Shown in pieces: positions 44,936-55,869 of a stretch of DNA of 64,000 nt. A model generated the notes under the pieces. That model ran no database searches and was not told the DNA's origin. It saw only the letters and a list, made by a program, of their open reading frames with translations. The stretch is from an uncultured Gammaproteobacteria bacterium. Lineage in GTDB: Bacteria; Pseudomonadota; Gammaproteobacteria; Steroidobacterales; GCA-2729495. The translations under genes were made by a program, and so were the position numbers. The DNA lies in contig CAKZWQ010000005.1 of NCBI GenBank assembly GCA_937921935.1, positions 1-64,000 of the forward strand, given 5' to 3'. How positions within the stretch are numbered: position 1 is the first letter of the stretch; every line of letters starts with the position of its first letter.

Positions 44936-45699
44936 GCTTCAGGCTCCAGCCAGACCACGTCGGAGTCGATTCTGCCGTTGGCGTAAAGATCGAGCCAACG
45001 AAAGCCGGGAGGCCGGTTATCCACTGCGAAGTCGTCACTGTTAGGGAGAAACTGCAGGCAGGTGGAGGGTGAGCTCAGGTAGCGCACGTCCTGGCGACGG
45101 CGATCAGAGGCCTGGTGAACATGCCCCCAGACGACGCCGCGTACCTTATTACTGCGGTCAATGATATCCACCAGTTCTTCGCCGTTGCGCAGGCCCACAC
45201 CGTCCAGCCAGCGACTGCCCATGGGCAGCACCTGATGGTGAACGCAGATCAGATAGTGGCTGCTGTGGCCGCTGTTCAGAATGCCTGCGGTCCGATCGAG
45301 TTCGGCGGGGGAGAGCAGACCGGCATCTTCGCCGGCGCGATGACTGTTCAGCAGAATAAGGGACCAGTTGCCAAGTTGCACATCGCCGCCAACCTGAAAG
45401 GGCGGCTCAGCGAGCACTTCGCACATGGTGGCCGGCGCATCGTGATTGCCGGGCAGGCAGTAGACAGGCATGTCATGGCCGCTGAGGAGTTCGTGCAGGC
45501 GCTCGTAGCCGCCGCGGGTTTCGTCCTGCACCAGGTCACCGGTTAGCAAAATGGCGTCCGGCCTGTCCCCGTTGCCCATGGCTCGAGCGAGGACGGCGCG
45601 CATGGTTTCATCGGTGCGCACACCGCGCATGCGACCGGCGGGCGAGGCATGCAGATGGGTGTCAGTGATGTGCAGCAGTCGCGCGACGCGTTGCGACAA
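44932..45699 (-). CDS. cpdA: 3',5'-cyclic-AMP phosphodiesterase CpdA
   Basis: 255 residues, calcineurin-like metallophosphoesterase. Metal-binding motifs in order are 'LLHITDTHLH', 'ILLTGDLVQDE', 'YCLPGNHDAP', 'YLICVHHQ' and 'GVVWGHVHQ'. The length and the 'GVRTDETMRAVL' segment fit CpdA, which hydrolyses cAMP and tunes CRP-type regulation. It is followed by the TraB/GumN gene with a 4-base overlap and preceded, across a strong hairpin, by ahcY on the same strand. Confidence 0.9.
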   Translation of the reverse strand: MSQRVARLLHITDTHLHASPAGRMRGVRTDETMRAVLARAMGNGDRPDAILLTGDLVQDETRGGYERLHELLSGHDMPVYCLPGNHDAPATMCEVLAEPPFQVGGDVQLGNWSLILLNSHRAGEDAGLLSPAELDRTAGILNSGHSSHYLICVHHQVLPMGSRWLDGVGLRNGEELVDIIDRSNKVRGVVWGHVHQASDRRRQDVRYLSSPSTCLQFLPNSDDFAVDNRPPGFRWLDLYANGRIDSDVVWLEPEA

Positions 45700-45745
45700 G
45701 GTATCGGTCCTGAGGCTCGGAGCGTGCGGCGACTATAGCGCAGCC

Positions 45746-45767
45746 GCGCCCGCCCTGGGGCGGGCGC
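45746..45767 (-). terminator. Strong hairpin after ahcY
   Basis: GCGCCCGCCC-CA-GGGCGGGCGC is a near-perfect inverted repeat between the ahcY stop and the cpdA start. No T run follows, so it may be a Rho-dependent terminator, a transcription pause or an mRNA stabiliser. Confidence 0.5.
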
Positions 45768-45772
45768 AGGTC

Positions 45773-47188
45773 TCAATACCGGTAATGGTCAGGCTTGTAG
45801 GGTCCGTCCACGGGCACGCTCAGGTAGTCCGCCTGTTCCTGAGAAAGCTGGGTCAGGTTCACGCCCAGTTTGGATAAATGCAGCCGCGCGACTTTCTCAT
45901 CCAGGTGCTTGGGCAGGACGTAAACTTCGTTGTTGTACTGGTCAGCGTTCTGCCACAGTTCCATCTGCGCGATAACCTGATTGGTAAACGAATTGGACAT
46001 CACGAAGCTGGGGTGTCCGGTGGCGCAACCCAGGTTAACCAGCCGGCCTTCCGCCAGCAGAATAATGCGTTTGCCGTCGGGGAAGATGATGTGATCAACC
46101 TGATCCTTGATGTTTTCCCACTGGTAATCTTTCAGGCTCGAGACGTCGATTTCATTATCGAAGTGGCCGATGTTGCAGACTATGGACTGATCCTTCATGC
46201 GCTCCAGGTGGCTGTGATCGATCACGTTGTAGTTGCCCGTCGCGGTGACAAAGATGTCCACTTCAGGACAGGCCTGATCCATGGTGACCACGCGGTAGCC
46301 TTCCATGGCAGCCTGCAGTGCGCAGATAGGATCGATTTCCGTTACCCAGACGGTCGCGCCGAGGCTGCGCAGTGACTGCGCGCAGCCCTTGCCCACATCC
46401 CCATAGCCGGCGACCAGCGCGATTTTGCCGGCGATCATCACGTCTGTGGCTCGCTTGATACCGTCGACCAGAGATTCGCGGCAACCATACAGATTGTCGA
46501 ACTTGGACTTGGTGACAGAGTCGTTCACGTTAATGGCGGGGAAGGGCAGGTCGCCTTCCTTCTGCATCTGGTAGAGACGATTCACGCCCGTGGTGGTTTC
46601 TTCGGTGACACCACCGATGGCGTCATACAGAGCGCTGTAGAAGCCGGGCCGGGTGCCCAGGCGCTGTTTGATGGATTTAAACAGGGCGACTTCTTCCTCG
46701 CTGCCCGGGTTGTCCAGCACGGAGGGATCTTTTTCAGCCTTGGTGCCCAGGATAACCAGCAAGGTGGCATCGCCACCGTCATCGAGAATGCGATTCGGCG
46801 GGGCATCGGGCCAGTCAAGTATGCGATGGGTGTATTCCCAGTATTCATCCAGCGTTTCGCCCTTGTAGGCAAATACCGGGATGCCGCGCTCGGCGATGGC
46901 CGCAGCAGCGTGGTCCTGCGTTGAGAAAATATTGCAGGAGGCCCAGCGAACCTCGGCACCCAGTTCCACCAGGGTTTCAATCAGCACAGCCGTTTGAATG
47001 GTCATGTGCAGGGAGCCCGCGATGCGCGCGCCGGCCAGGGGCTTTTTGTCGGCGAATTCCTTACGCACGGCAACCAGGCCGGGCATTTCGGTCTCGGCGA
47101 TGGCGATTTCCTTGCGCCCCCATTCAGCCAGGCTCATGTCAGCGACTTTGTAGTCGGGCTGTATAACGTCGGCGGCTTTAGTGCTCAT
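45773..47188 (-). CDS. ahcY: Adenosylhomocysteinase
   Basis: 471 residues, the long bacterial form. It cleaves S-adenosylhomocysteine to adenosine and homocysteine, using bound NAD. Motifs are '[20 protein letters not shown]', '[20 protein letters not shown]', the NAD fold '[19 protein letters not shown]' and C-terminal 'DHYRY'. It lies 49 bases after metK on the same strand. Together they make and clear the two ends of the methyl cycle. No SAH riboswitch was seen. Confidence 0.96.
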   Translation of the reverse strand: MSTKAADVIQPDYKVADMSLAEWGRKEIAIAETEMPGLVAVRKEFADKKPLAGARIAGSLHMTIQTAVLIETLVELGAEVRWASCNIFSTQDHAAAAIAERGIPVFAYKGETLDEYWEYTHRILDWPDAPPNRILDDGGDATLLVILGTKAEKDPSVLDNPGSEEEVALFKSIKQRLGTRPGFYSALYDAIGGVTEETTTGVNRLYQMQKEGDLPFPAINVNDSVTKSKFDNLYGCRESLVDGIKRATDVMIAGKIALVAGYGDVGKGCAQSLRSLGATVWVTEIDPICALQAAMEGYRVVTMDQACPEVDIFVTATGNYNVIDHSHLERMKDQSIVCNIGHFDNEIDVSSLKDYQWENIKDQVDHIIFPDGKRIILLAEGRLVNLGCATGHPSFVMSNSFTNQVIAQMELWQNADQYNNEVYVLPKHLDEKVARLHLSKLGVNLTQLSQEQADYLSVPVDGPYKPDHYRY

Positions 47189-47237
47189 TTAGTTCATTGC
47201 TCCAGAATAATTGGCTTGGATCGCGTTAGCGCTGCCC

Positions 47238-48410
47238 TCAGGCAGCAGCGGCACCACGCAGGGCTTCTGCTCTATCAGTTCGTTCCCAGCTCAGGTCCAG
47301 ATCTTCGCGACCGAAATGGCCGTAAGCGGCAGTGGGACGATAAATGGGTCGCTGCAGGTCCAGCATTTCGCGAATACCAAAGGGCGTTAAATCAAAGACT
47401 TCACGGACCAGTTGCACCAGCCGATCTTCGGCCAGCGTGCCTGTGCCGAAGGTTTCTACGGCAATAGAGGTCGGTTCGGCGACACCGATGGCATAGGACA
47501 ACTGAATCTCGCAGCGCCGGGCCAGGCCGGCGGCGACGAGATTCTTTGCCACGTAGCGCGAGACGTAGGCGGCCGAGCGGTCAACCTTCGACGGGTCTTT
47601 GCCCGAGAAGGCACCGCCACCGTGGCGAGCCATGCCGCCGTAGGTGTCCACAATTATCTTCCGGCCAGTCAGGCCGCAGTCACCCAGGGGGCCACCGATC
47701 TCAAAACGGCCCGTGGGATTGATGTGATAGCGGGTGTCCTTGCCGAGCCAGCCCGTCGGTTCCAGCACAGGCTTGATGATGCTTTCCATCACGCCCTCAT
47801 GAAGATCTTCGTTACTGACCTCGGGACTGTGCTGCGTGGACAGGACCACAGCGTCAATGGCCACTGGTTGCCCGTCTTCGTAAACGAGGGTGACCTGGCT
47901 TTTCGCATCGGGACGCAGCCACGCCAGCTCGCCGTTTTTGCGGGCTTCCGCCTGCCGCATCACCAGCCGATGGGCCAGGGTGATGGGGGCGGGCATCAGC
48001 ACGTCGGTTTCATCCGTGGCGTAACCAAACATCATCCCCTGGTCGCCGGCGCCCTGGGCGCGTTCCTCGTTGCGATCCACGCCCTGATTGATGTCTGAGG
48101 ACTGCTTGCCCAGGGCGTTCACCACGCCGCAGCTGGCGCCGTCGAAGCCCATGGCGGAATCGTTATAACCAATATCCAGCACCACCTCGCGCACCAGGTC
48201 CTCGAGGCCGAAGAAGACATCTTTGGCGTGCGTCTTGATCTCACCGGCAAGCATGACAAAACCCGTTTTGACGAGGGTTTCCGCGGCCACGCGCGCTTTG
48301 GGGTCGGCCGCCAGGAAGGCGTCGAGGACGGCATCCGAGATCTGATCGCAGACCTTGTCAGGGTGGCCTTCGGATACAGATTCGGAGGTAAAAAGACTGC
48401 GGCTGCTCAT
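47238..48410 (-). CDS. metK: S-adenosylmethionine synthetase
   Basis: 390 residues. It makes SAM from methionine and ATP. Motifs are '[21 protein letters not shown]' in parts, '[12 protein letters not shown]' and '[19 protein letters not shown]'. A good AGGTAGG ribosome binding site precedes the ATG. A TATAAT sequence about 35 bases before the start (48445-48450, minus strand) is a likely -10 element, although no good -35 is visible, and leaves a leader too short for a riboswitch. It diverges from tkt. Confidence 0.96.
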   Translation of the reverse strand: MSSRSLFTSESVSEGHPDKVCDQISDAVLDAFLAADPKARVAAETLVKTGFVMLAGEIKTHAKDVFFGLEDLVREVVLDIGYNDSAMGFDGASCGVVNALGKQSSDINQGVDRNEERAQGAGDQGMMFGYATDETDVLMPAPITLAHRLVMRQAEARKNGELAWLRPDAKSQVTLVYEDGQPVAIDAVVLSTQHSPEVSNEDLHEGVMESIIKPVLEPTGWLGKDTRYHINPTGRFEIGGPLGDCGLTGRKIIVDTYGGMARHGGGAFSGKDPSKVDRSAAYVSRYVAKNLVAAGLARRCEIQLSYAIGVAEPTSIAVETFGTGTLAEDRLVQLVREVFDLTPFGIREMLDLQRPIYRPTAAYGHFGREDLDLSWERTDRAEALRGAAAA

Positions 48411-48561
48411 GCTCGCCTACCTTGCTGGCTTGAAAGAACCGGCGATTATAACGACGTCTTTTGCTTCCTGCCTGAGTCTGTTGCGGCTAATGACCGAAAA
48501 CGCGACAATGCGCGCCCTCCCGCCGCCACAATAAAGACAGGCGCCCCAAGCGCTGAGGCCC

Positions 48562-50589
48562 ATGGCAACAAGACCCAGTAATGCAGTTTCCGCCCCGTCC
48601 CGGCGCGCCCGCGCGAATGCGCTGCGTGCCCTGGCGATGGACGCCGTTCAGCAGGCTAACTCCGGTCATCCCGGCATGCCCATGGGTATGGCCGATATCG
48701 CCGAGGTGCTCTGGAACGATTTCCTTTGTCATAACCCGGCCAATCCGCGCTGGCCGGACCGGGACCGCTTCGTGCTGTCCAACGGTCATGGCTCGATGCT
48801 CCTGTATGGATTGCTGCATCTGAGTGGTTATCCGCTGGAAATGGAGGAGCTGCGTCGCTTTCGCCAGTTTGGTGCCCGCACGGCCGGCCACCCGGAGTAC
48901 GACCTGGATATCGGCGTTGAAACCACCACGGGTCCTCTTGGGCAGGGGATTACGAACGCGGTGGGCATGGCCCTGGCTGAACAGACCCTGGCCGCCGAGT
49001 TCAATCGCCCGGGTTTCCCGGTGGTCGATCACTACACCTATGTGTTCCTGGGCGACGGCTGTCTGATGGAAGGCATTTCCCATGAAGCCTGTTCCCTGGC
49101 CGGGACTCTGGGCCTGGGCAAACTCATCTGTCTCTACGATGACAACGACATTTCCATCGATGGCGACGTATCCGGCTGGTTTGGGGACGATACTCCCGGC
49201 CGCTTTGCCGCCTATGGCTGGCATGTGGTGCCGGATGTGGACGGGCATGATCCCGACGCAGTCCGGCTGGCCCTGGAGGCTGCCCGGGCCGATGCCCGCC
49301 CCAGCCTCATTTGTTGCAAGACAGTAATCGGTTGGGGCTCACCCAACAAACAGGGCACGGCCGCCACTCACGGCGCGCCGCTGGGTGCAGAAGAAATTGC
49401 CGCGGTGCGCAATGCCATTGGCTGGACCTCGCCGCCCTTCGACATTCCGGCCGCCATCAGCGAGGCCTGGAATGCCACCGCCGCCGGCGCGGCCAGTGAA
49501 GCTGAGTGGCAGGAACTGGTGGCAGGCTATAGCCGCGCCCACCCGGAGCTGGCCGAGGCTTTCCAGCGGCGCCTGTCCGGTCAACTTCCGGTCGGCTGGT
49601 CTGACTTCGCTGACCAGGCCCTGGCTGGTATCGCCGCGGCGCCCGTCAAAGAAGCCACGCGCAAAGCGTCCCTGCGCGCCCTGAATGCCCTGGCGCCCGG
49701 TTTACCGGACTTGATCGGCGGTTCGGCCGACCTGACCGGTTCCAACCTGACGCTGCATGACGGTTCCCAGGCGATCACGGCCAAGCAGCCGGCAGGTAAC
49801 TACATTTTTTACGGCGTGCGCGAATTCGGCATGGCGGCCATCAACAACGGCATTGGTCTGCATGGCGGTTTTATCCCTTACGGCGGGACCTTCCTGACGT
49901 TCTCGGACTATTCCCGCAATGCCTTGCGCATGGCCGCGCTCATTGGTGCCCAGAACATTTCCGTGTTCACGCACGATTCCATCGGCCTGGGCGAAGACGG
50001 GCCAACTCATCAGCCCGTAGAGCATGTGGCCAGCCTGCAGCTGATTCCTAACATGCGGGTCTGGCGGCCCTGCGACAGTTTCGAGACCATCGTGGCCTGG
50101 CGTGATGCTATCGAGCGGCGTGATGGCCCCACCAGTCTGGTGCTGACTCGCCAGGGATTGCCGCCCCAGACTCGCAGCCCTGAGCAATGCGCCGACGTGC
50201 GGCGCGGCGGCTATGTGCTGGCCGGCTCCGGCTTACCCGATCTCATCATCATTGCCAGTGGCTCTGAGGTCGAACTGGCCATGGGTGCCGCCCAGGCTCT
50301 GGAGGCGCAAGGGCATGCCGTGCGGGTGGTGTCCATGCCAAGCCGGGACCTGTTCCTGCAGCAGCCCGAGGATTACCAGGAGGCCGTACTGCCGGCGACG
50401 GTCACCCGTCGTATTGCCGTGGAAGCGGGCAGTACGCATCTTTGGCATCGTTTTGTCGGCCCCTCAGGTCGCATTATCGGTCTGGATCGGTTCGGAGAAT
50501 CCGCGCCGGCATCAGAGTTATTCGAACACTTTGGTTTTACCCCGCAGCAGGTCGCTGCGCTGGCTCTTGAATTGCTGAGCGCTGACTGA
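48562..50589 (+). CDS. tkt: Transketolase
   Basis: 675 residues, full length. Thiamine diphosphate enzyme of the pentose phosphate pathway. Motifs are '[19 protein letters not shown]', the cofactor motif '[15 protein letters not shown]' to '[12 protein letters not shown]', '[20 protein letters not shown]' in parts, and '[19 protein letters not shown]'. First of a four-gene carbon-metabolism run tkt-gap-pgk-pyk. It starts 150 bases from divergent metK. Confidence 0.96.
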   Translation: MATRPSNAVSAPSRRARANALRALAMDAVQQANSGHPGMPMGMADIAEVLWNDFLCHNPANPRWPDRDRFVLSNGHGSMLLYGLLHLSGYPLEMEELRRFRQFGARTAGHPEYDLDIGVETTTGPLGQGITNAVGMALAEQTLAAEFNRPGFPVVDHYTYVFLGDGCLMEGISHEACSLAGTLGLGKLICLYDDNDISIDGDVSGWFGDDTPGRFAAYGWHVVPDVDGHDPDAVRLALEAARADARPSLICCKTVIGWGSPNKQGTAATHGAPLGAEEIAAVRNAIGWTSPPFDIPAAISEAWNATAAGAASEAEWQELVAGYSRAHPELAEAFQRRLSGQLPVGWSDFADQALAGIAAAPVKEATRKASLRALNALAPGLPDLIGGSADLTGSNLTLHDGSQAITAKQPAGNYIFYGVREFGMAAINNGIGLHGGFIPYGGTFLTFSDYSRNALRMAALIGAQNISVFTHDSIGLGEDGPTHQPVEHVASLQLIPNMRVWRPCDSFETIVAWRDAIERRDGPTSLVLTRQGLPPQTRSPEQCADVRRGGYVLAGSGLPDLIIIASGSEVELAMGAAQALEAQGHAVRVVSMPSRDLFLQQPEDYQEAVLPATVTRRIAVEAGSTHLWHRFVGPSGRIIGLDRFGESAPASELFEHFGFTPQQVAALALELLSAD

Positions 50590-50617
50590 CCTGAAGATTG
50601 TCCCAGGAGACACCAAC

Positions 50618-51628
50618 ATGCCCGTGAAAATCGCGATCAATGGTTATGGCCGCATTGGCCGGAACGTGCTGCGCGCCCTCTATGAGAGTGGCCGCACCGA
50701 CGAACTGCAGATTGTGGCCGTCAATGATCTGGGTGATGCCCAGACCAATGCCCACCTGACCCGATTCGATACCGCCCATGGTCCTTTTCCGGGTGAAGTT
50801 AGCGTCGAGGGCGATAGCCTGATCGTGAATGGTGACCGGATTCGCGTCTGCGCCGAGCGCGACCCCGGCAAGCTGCCCTGGGGTGAACTGGGCGTGGATG
50901 TGGTGCTGGAGTGCACGGGCTTTTTCCAGTCGCGGGAAAAATCTGCACCGCATATTGCGGCCGGCGCGAAAAAAGTCCTCATCTCTGCGCCTGCGGGCAA
51001 AGACTTGCCGACGATTGTCTACGGCGTCAATCACTCGGTGCTTAGCGCCGACGATCAGATTGTTTCCAATGCGTCCTGCACGACCAACTGCCTGGCGCCC
51101 CTGGTCAAGCCGCTGCACGATAGTATCGGCCTGGTGCATGGTCTGATGAACACCATTCATTCCTATACGAATGATCAGGTCCTCACGGATGTGTATCACA
51201 AGGATCTGCGGCGAGCCCGTTCAGCTACCCATTCCATGATTCCCACCAAGACCGGCGCAGCTGCGGCCGTGGGCCTGGTGCTGCCGGAACTGAATGGCAA
51301 GCTGGACGGTTTTTCGGTCCGGGTGCCGACCATCAATGTCTCGCTGGTGGATCTGACCTTTACTGCCGCCCGTGCGACCAGCGTCGAAGAAATCAACGAT
51401 ATCATTCGCAAGGCGAGTGAAGGGGAACTGGCCGGAGTCCTGGGTTATAACGATGGTCCGCTGGTCTCCGTGGACTTTAACCACAACCCGCTTTCTTCTA
51501 TTTACGACGCTACTATGACCAAGGTTGCCGACGGCACCCTGGTAAAAGTTTGCTCCTGGTACGACAACGAATGGGGTTTTTCGAACCGGATGCTGGATAC
51601 CACTCTCGCGCTGGTCAACGCTTCCTGA
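50618..51628 (+). CDS. gap: Glyceraldehyde-3-phosphate dehydrogenase, type I
   Basis: 336 residues. '[18 protein letters not shown]' is the NAD fold, '[12 protein letters not shown]' holds the catalytic cysteine and '[12 protein letters not shown]' closes the family pattern. Erythrose-4-phosphate dehydrogenase (Epd) is very similar and often neighbours tkt and pgk, so either activity is possible. Since no other copy is visible here, gap is the default. The start has a strong AGGAGA site. It is 28 bases after tkt and 19 before pgk. Confidence 0.92.
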   Translation: MPVKIAINGYGRIGRNVLRALYESGRTDELQIVAVNDLGDAQTNAHLTRFDTAHGPFPGEVSVEGDSLIVNGDRIRVCAERDPGKLPWGELGVDVVLECTGFFQSREKSAPHIAAGAKKVLISAPAGKDLPTIVYGVNHSVLSADDQIVSNASCTTNCLAPLVKPLHDSIGLVHGLMNTIHSYTNDQVLTDVYHKDLRRARSATHSMIPTKTGAAAAVGLVLPELNGKLDGFSVRVPTINVSLVDLTFTAARATSVEEINDIIRKASEGELAGVLGYNDGPLVSVDFNHNPLSSIYDATMTKVADGTLVKVCSWYDNEWGFSNRMLDTTLALVNAS

Positions 51629-51647
51629 GCTCGCAGGTCTGAAGTCT

Positions 51648-52826
51648 ATGCCGATACTGCGGATGCAGGATCAGGCTTTGGCGGGTCAGCGAGTGCTGAT
51701 TCGTGAAGACCTGAACGTGCCCCTGAAGAACGGGGTCGTGGCCAGTGACACGCGTATTCGCGCGGCCCTGCCAACGATTGAGATGGCCCGAGACGCCGGC
51801 GCGGCCGTTATCCTGCTGTCTCACCTCGGCCGGCCCACGGAAGGGGAATTCGACCCCGCTTTCTCACTGGCACCCATCGCCGCCCGGCTGAGTGAATTGC
51901 TGGGCCAGCAGGTGCGCCTGATTCCGGATTGGCTCGACGGGGTGCAGGTTGCGCCAGGCGAGGTCGTACTGTGCGAGAACGTGCGCTTCAACGTGGGTGA
52001 AAAAGCCAACGATGAAGCGCTGGCTCGCCGCATGGCAGCCCTTTGCGATATCTATGTGATGGATGCTTTCGGTACCGCCCATCGCGCCCAGGCCAGCACC
52101 CACGGTGTCGGCGTGCACGCGCCGCTGGCTTGCGCGGGCCCGCTCCTGGTGGGCGAGCTCGATGCCCTGGGTCGCGCCCTTCAGGCGCCGGCCCGACCGG
52201 TGGTGGCTATTGTCGGTGGTTCCAAGGTATCCACGAAGCTTACCGTGCTCAAGAGTCTTGCCGGCGTGGTAGACCAGTTGATTGTGGGTGGCGGTATTGC
52301 CAATACCTTTATTGCCGCAGCCGGGCACGGGGTAGGCGAGTCATTGTGCGAGCCAGAACTGATCAACGATGCCGCAGCGCTCATGGAAGCTGCCGCCGAC
52401 GGCGCCAGTATTCCCATTCCCAGTGACGTGGTCGTGGCCCTGGAAGTCAGCCCGTCGGCTCCGGCCTATCAAAGGCCGGTGGACAAGGTCGAGGCCGATG
52501 AACTGATCGTGGACATCGGTCCGCAAACATCACAGCACTATGCACAATTGCTGGCCAAGGCCGGCACGATCGTCTGGAACGGGCCGGTCGGCGTATTCGA
52601 GATCGACCAGTTCGGCGAAGGCACCCAGCGCGTTGCCCAGGCGGTCGCTGATAGCCCGGCATTCAGTATTGCCGGCGGCGGCGACACCCTGGCAGCCCTG
52701 GAAAAGTATGGTCTGAGCGATCGGGTGTCCTACATTTCCACGGGTGGCGGCGCATTTCTGGAGTTTCTGGAGGGCAAGACCTTGCCGGCCGTAGAGATGC
52801 TCAGCGGCCGGGCTGCTGACACCTGA
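51648..52826 (+). CDS. pgk: Phosphoglycerate kinase
   Basis: 392 residues, full length. It forms ATP from 1,3-bisphosphoglycerate in glycolysis. Motifs are '[16 protein letters not shown]', '[14 protein letters not shown]', '[15 protein letters not shown]', '[19 protein letters not shown]' in parts and '[16 protein letters not shown]'. It follows gap and precedes pyk by about 75 bases. Confidence 0.96.
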   Translation: MPILRMQDQALAGQRVLIREDLNVPLKNGVVASDTRIRAALPTIEMARDAGAAVILLSHLGRPTEGEFDPAFSLAPIAARLSELLGQQVRLIPDWLDGVQVAPGEVVLCENVRFNVGEKANDEALARRMAALCDIYVMDAFGTAHRAQASTHGVGVHAPLACAGPLLVGELDALGRALQAPARPVVAIVGGSKVSTKLTVLKSLAGVVDQLIVGGGIANTFIAAAGHGVGESLCEPELINDAAALMEAAADGASIPIPSDVVVALEVSPSAPAYQRPVDKVEADELIVDIGPQTSQHYAQLLAKAGTIVWNGPVGVFEIDQFGEGTQRVAQAVADSPAFSIAGGGDTLAALEKYGLSDRVSYISTGGGAFLEFLEGKTLPAVEMLSGRAADT

Positions 52827-52902
52827 GCCCATCGCCCCCGCCATAGCCGCGAGGGCCGCAGTCCGCTAATCTGCCGCTGTTCCAACAGCCAGTCCCAACT
52901 TT

Positions 52903-54336
52903 ATGCGTCGCACGAAAATCATTGCCACCCTGGGCCCCGCTACCGACGGTATTGAGTCGCAGCGACAGTTGCTGCAGGCCGGCGTTGATTTGGTGCGCAT
53001 TAATTTTTCCCATGGCGACTGGGCACAGCACGAGGGGCGCGTGACCGAGGTGCGCGAGGCAGCCGAGGAGGCAGGTCTCTACGTCGCTATTCTGGGTGAC
53101 CTGCAGGGGCCCAAGATCAGGATTCAGCGTTTCCGTAACGGACCCATCACGCTGGAGGAGGGGCAGGAGTTTGTGCTGGATTCCTCCCTGGCGGCGGATG
53201 CCGGAGATGAACGTGCCGTGGGCGTTGCCTATGCGAGCCTGGCCAACGATGTTTCTCCCGGCGACACCCTCTTGCTGGATGACGGCCAGATCGTACTCAG
53301 CATAGGCGCCGTCGCCGGCCCGCGCATCGTCTGCACCGTGCAGGTCGGTGGTGTGCTTGGCGACAACAAGGGTATTAACCGGCAGGGTGGCGGACTGTCA
53401 GCCCCGGCTCTTACCGACAAGGACAAGGAAGATCTGCGACGTGCAGCCCGCCTGGACTTTGACTGGATTGCGGTGTCGTTTGTGCGTTCGGCGGCAGATC
53501 TCACTGAGGCCCGCCAGTGTCTGGAAGATGCCGGCAGTCACGCACGAATCGTGGCGAAGATTGAACGCACGGAGGCTGTTGATCACCTCGAAGCGATTAT
53601 TGACGCGAGCGACGCGGTCATGGTGGCACGGGGCGACCTGGCTGTGGAGACGGGCTATGCCGGTCTGACCGGCCTCCAGAAGCGCATCATTCGCACCACC
53701 CGACGCCGACACAAGGTATCCATCACGGCAACACAGATGATGGAGTCCATGATTCACTCTCAGGTGCCGACGCGGGCGGAAGTGTCGGATGTGGCCAATG
53801 CCGTCATGGATGGCACGGATGCGGTGATGCTCTCGGCAGAAACCGCGGTGGGTGAGTTCCCCGTTAAGGCGGTGGCTGCCATGGCGGAGGTCTGCATCGG
53901 CGCCGAGACCTACCATCAGTCGGCAGCGCCCATGAGTCGGCACCGCATGGAAGATCGCTTTGGCCGCGTCGACGAAGCCGTGGCTATGGCCTCCATGTAC
54001 ACCGCCAATCATCTGGATGTGCAGGCCATCATCGCCCTGACAGAGTCCGGTTCTACCCCCCTGTGGATGTCACGGGTCAGGTCCGATATCCCGATCTTTG
54101 CCCTGGCGCGCCATTCAGAAACCTTGCGACGGGTGGCCCTGTACAGGGGCGTTTATCCGATTGCCTTCGATGCCATGCACAGTGACCCGCAACGCCTGTA
54201 CCAGGATGTCTTTGAAACCCTCATTGGCATGGGCCGGGTCAGCCTGGGTGACCTGGTTATTCTGACCAAGGGCGACCAGGAAGGCGTGACCGGTGGCACC
54301 AATGCGCTGAAGATTCTGCACGTGACCGGTCAGTGA
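52903..54336 (+). CDS. pyk: Pyruvate kinase
   Basis: 477 residues. Motifs are 'RRTKIIATLGPATDG', 'RINFSHGDWAQHE', 'IVAKIERTEAVDHLEAI', 'VMVARGDLAVE', 'ATQMMESMI' and 'DAVMLSAETAVGEFP'. A C-terminal regulatory domain begins near residue 345. It converts phosphoenolpyruvate and ADP to pyruvate and ATP. The Glu in 'ARGDLAVET' replaces the more usual GDLGVE only at the neighbouring Gly. No fructose-bisphosphate aldolase follows, unlike many related clusters. Confidence 0.95.
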   Translation: MRRTKIIATLGPATDGIESQRQLLQAGVDLVRINFSHGDWAQHEGRVTEVREAAEEAGLYVAILGDLQGPKIRIQRFRNGPITLEEGQEFVLDSSLAADAGDERAVGVAYASLANDVSPGDTLLLDDGQIVLSIGAVAGPRIVCTVQVGGVLGDNKGINRQGGGLSAPALTDKDKEDLRRAARLDFDWIAVSFVRSAADLTEARQCLEDAGSHARIVAKIERTEAVDHLEAIIDASDAVMVARGDLAVETGYAGLTGLQKRIIRTTRRRHKVSITATQMMESMIHSQVPTRAEVSDVANAVMDGTDAVMLSAETAVGEFPVKAVAAMAEVCIGAETYHQSAAPMSRHRMEDRFGRVDEAVAMASMYTANHLDVQAIIALTESGSTPLWMSRVRSDIPIFALARHSETLRRVALYRGVYPIAFDAMHSDPQRLYQDVFETLIGMGRVSLGDLVILTKGDQEGVTGGTNALKILHVTGQ

Positions 54337-54513
54337 ATACGCGCAGGGCCAGCTTCCAATTGATCCCCCGGCAACCGCTAAGCTGTCCTGGCTAGTGCAG
54401 CCGTCCCGCCCGGGGTATCTACGGGTCGCGTGCGCCGCCGGCGACCCGCGATGATGCAATACGCCTGAATTTAATCAGCCGGACCGGACCTGGCCGGCCG
54501 CCAGAGATGGACC

Positions 54514-55857
54514 ATGACCACAGATAATGCCAATTTCATACAACGCTTTATGAAGATGGCCTCGAAAATCGAGGCGCGGGAACTGAAGTCAGTCCTGCTG
54601 TCTTTCGCTTTCGTTTTAATCCTGATGTCGGCCTATTACATCCTTCGCCCGGTGCGGGATGCCATGGCCAGCGACTGGACGGATACGGAGGTCAGTTTTC
54701 TCTGGAATCTGAATTTCTTCATTAGTTGTGCCGTCGTTGCGATTTACGGCATTGCGGTGTCGAAGATTCGCTTCCGTGTTCTCGTTCCGAGTGTGTATGC
54801 GTTTTTTGGTATCAGCTTCGTCGCTTTTTTCTTCGCCATCAGCGCTATTGAAGATAGGGACTTTGTCGATAAGTCCTTTTACGTTTGGCTAAGCGTCTTC
54901 AGTCTGTTCCATATCTCCGTGTTCTGGAGCTTTATGGGGGACCTGTATACCAAGGAGCAGGCCAAGCGATTATTTGCATTTATTGCCGCGGGCGCTGCGG
55001 CGGGCGGTATCATCGGTCCAGCCATTGCGGCGATCTTTGCGCCCCTGGTAGGAAATGATCAGTTGATGCTGGTTTCTGCCGTGATGCTGGTGATTCCGAT
55101 CCCGATCATTTTGTTCCTCGAACGCCTCAAGGTCGTGGAACTGCACAATGAAGATGTGCATGCTGACCTGAGTTCTGCGCGAATCGGCGGCAATCCCTTT
55201 GCGGGTTTCAAGATGTTCGTGAGTAATCCCTATTTGCTCGCTATCGGTGGCTTCATCCTGCTTTATACCGCCGTCGGTTCCTTCGTCTATTTTGAGCAGA
55301 AGAATTTACTGGCTGAATTTGAGCGGCCGGAACGCGCCCAGATTCTTGCCATCGTTGATCTGGTCGTGAATGTGCTGACTTTTGTGATTGGTTTGTTTGT
55401 GACTGGTCGATTGGCTACGCGCTTTGGCATGGCGACAACCCTGGCCATGGTGCCTTTCTTTATTGCCGCCGGCCTGGTTGTGCTGGCCTTTGCCCCGATT
55501 CTGATGGTCGCGCTGGTGCTGCAGGTTGCCCGTCGCGTGGGTAACTACGCCATTACTCGCCCGGGTCGGGAGATGCTCTTTACCGCGGTAGACCGGGAGA
55601 CCCGTTTCAAGGCGAAACCCGTGATCGATATTGTGGTCTACCGGGGCGGCGACGCCATCAGCAGCATTGCCTTTGCTGGTCTGACGGATGGCGTTGGCCT
55701 GGGCCTGGGGGCCATGGCCGCCATCGGTGCAGGTATAGCCACCGCCTGGGGTGCCGTTGGCGCCTTCCTTGGCCGTAGCTTCAGCAATCTCGAGGATCAT
55801 CGGGTCGGTACCGGCGACCAGGGCGGGGCGGGCGCAGCCGCCACCAGCAAAGTTTAA
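54514..55857 (+). CDS. Nucleotide (NTP/NDP) exchange transporter-like membrane protein
   Basis: 447 residues with about 11-12 hydrophobic helices. 'KSVLLSFAFVLILMSAYYILRPVRDAM' in parts and 'ARRVGNYAITRPGREMLFTAV' match the TLC/Npt family of ATP/ADP carriers, known from plastids and obligate intracellular bacteria. Related proteins occur in many free-living bacteria, where substrates are unproven, so transport of ATP is not implied. It lies 177 bases after pyk with a GC hairpin (54422-54448) between them. Confidence 0.8.
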   Translation: MTTDNANFIQRFMKMASKIEARELKSVLLSFAFVLILMSAYYILRPVRDAMASDWTDTEVSFLWNLNFFISCAVVAIYGIAVSKIRFRVLVPSVYAFFGISFVAFFFAISAIEDRDFVDKSFYVWLSVFSLFHISVFWSFMGDLYTKEQAKRLFAFIAAGAAAGGIIGPAIAAIFAPLVGNDQLMLVSAVMLVIPIPIILFLERLKVVELHNEDVHADLSSARIGGNPFAGFKMFVSNPYLLAIGGFILLYTAVGSFVYFEQKNLLAEFERPERAQILAIVDLVVNVLTFVIGLFVTGRLATRFGMATTLAMVPFFIAAGLVVLAFAPILMVALVLQVARRVGNYAITRPGREMLFTAVDRETRFKAKPVIDIVVYRGGDAISSIAFAGLTDGVGLGLGAMAAIGAGIATAWGAVGAFLGRSFSNLEDHRVGTGDQGGAGAAATSKV

Positions 55858-55869
55858 GTCAGCACCACT

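Noticed and set aside
48411-48561. Possible SAH or SAM riboswitch before metK-ahcY
   Set aside because: The likely -10 element leaves only about 35 bases of leader, and none of the conserved SAH/SAM core sequences is visible.
54422-54448. GC hairpin CGGGTCGC/GCGACCCG between pyk and the nucleotide transporter
   Set aside because: A real inverted repeat, but without a T run and not close to the pyk stop, so it cannot be called a terminator.
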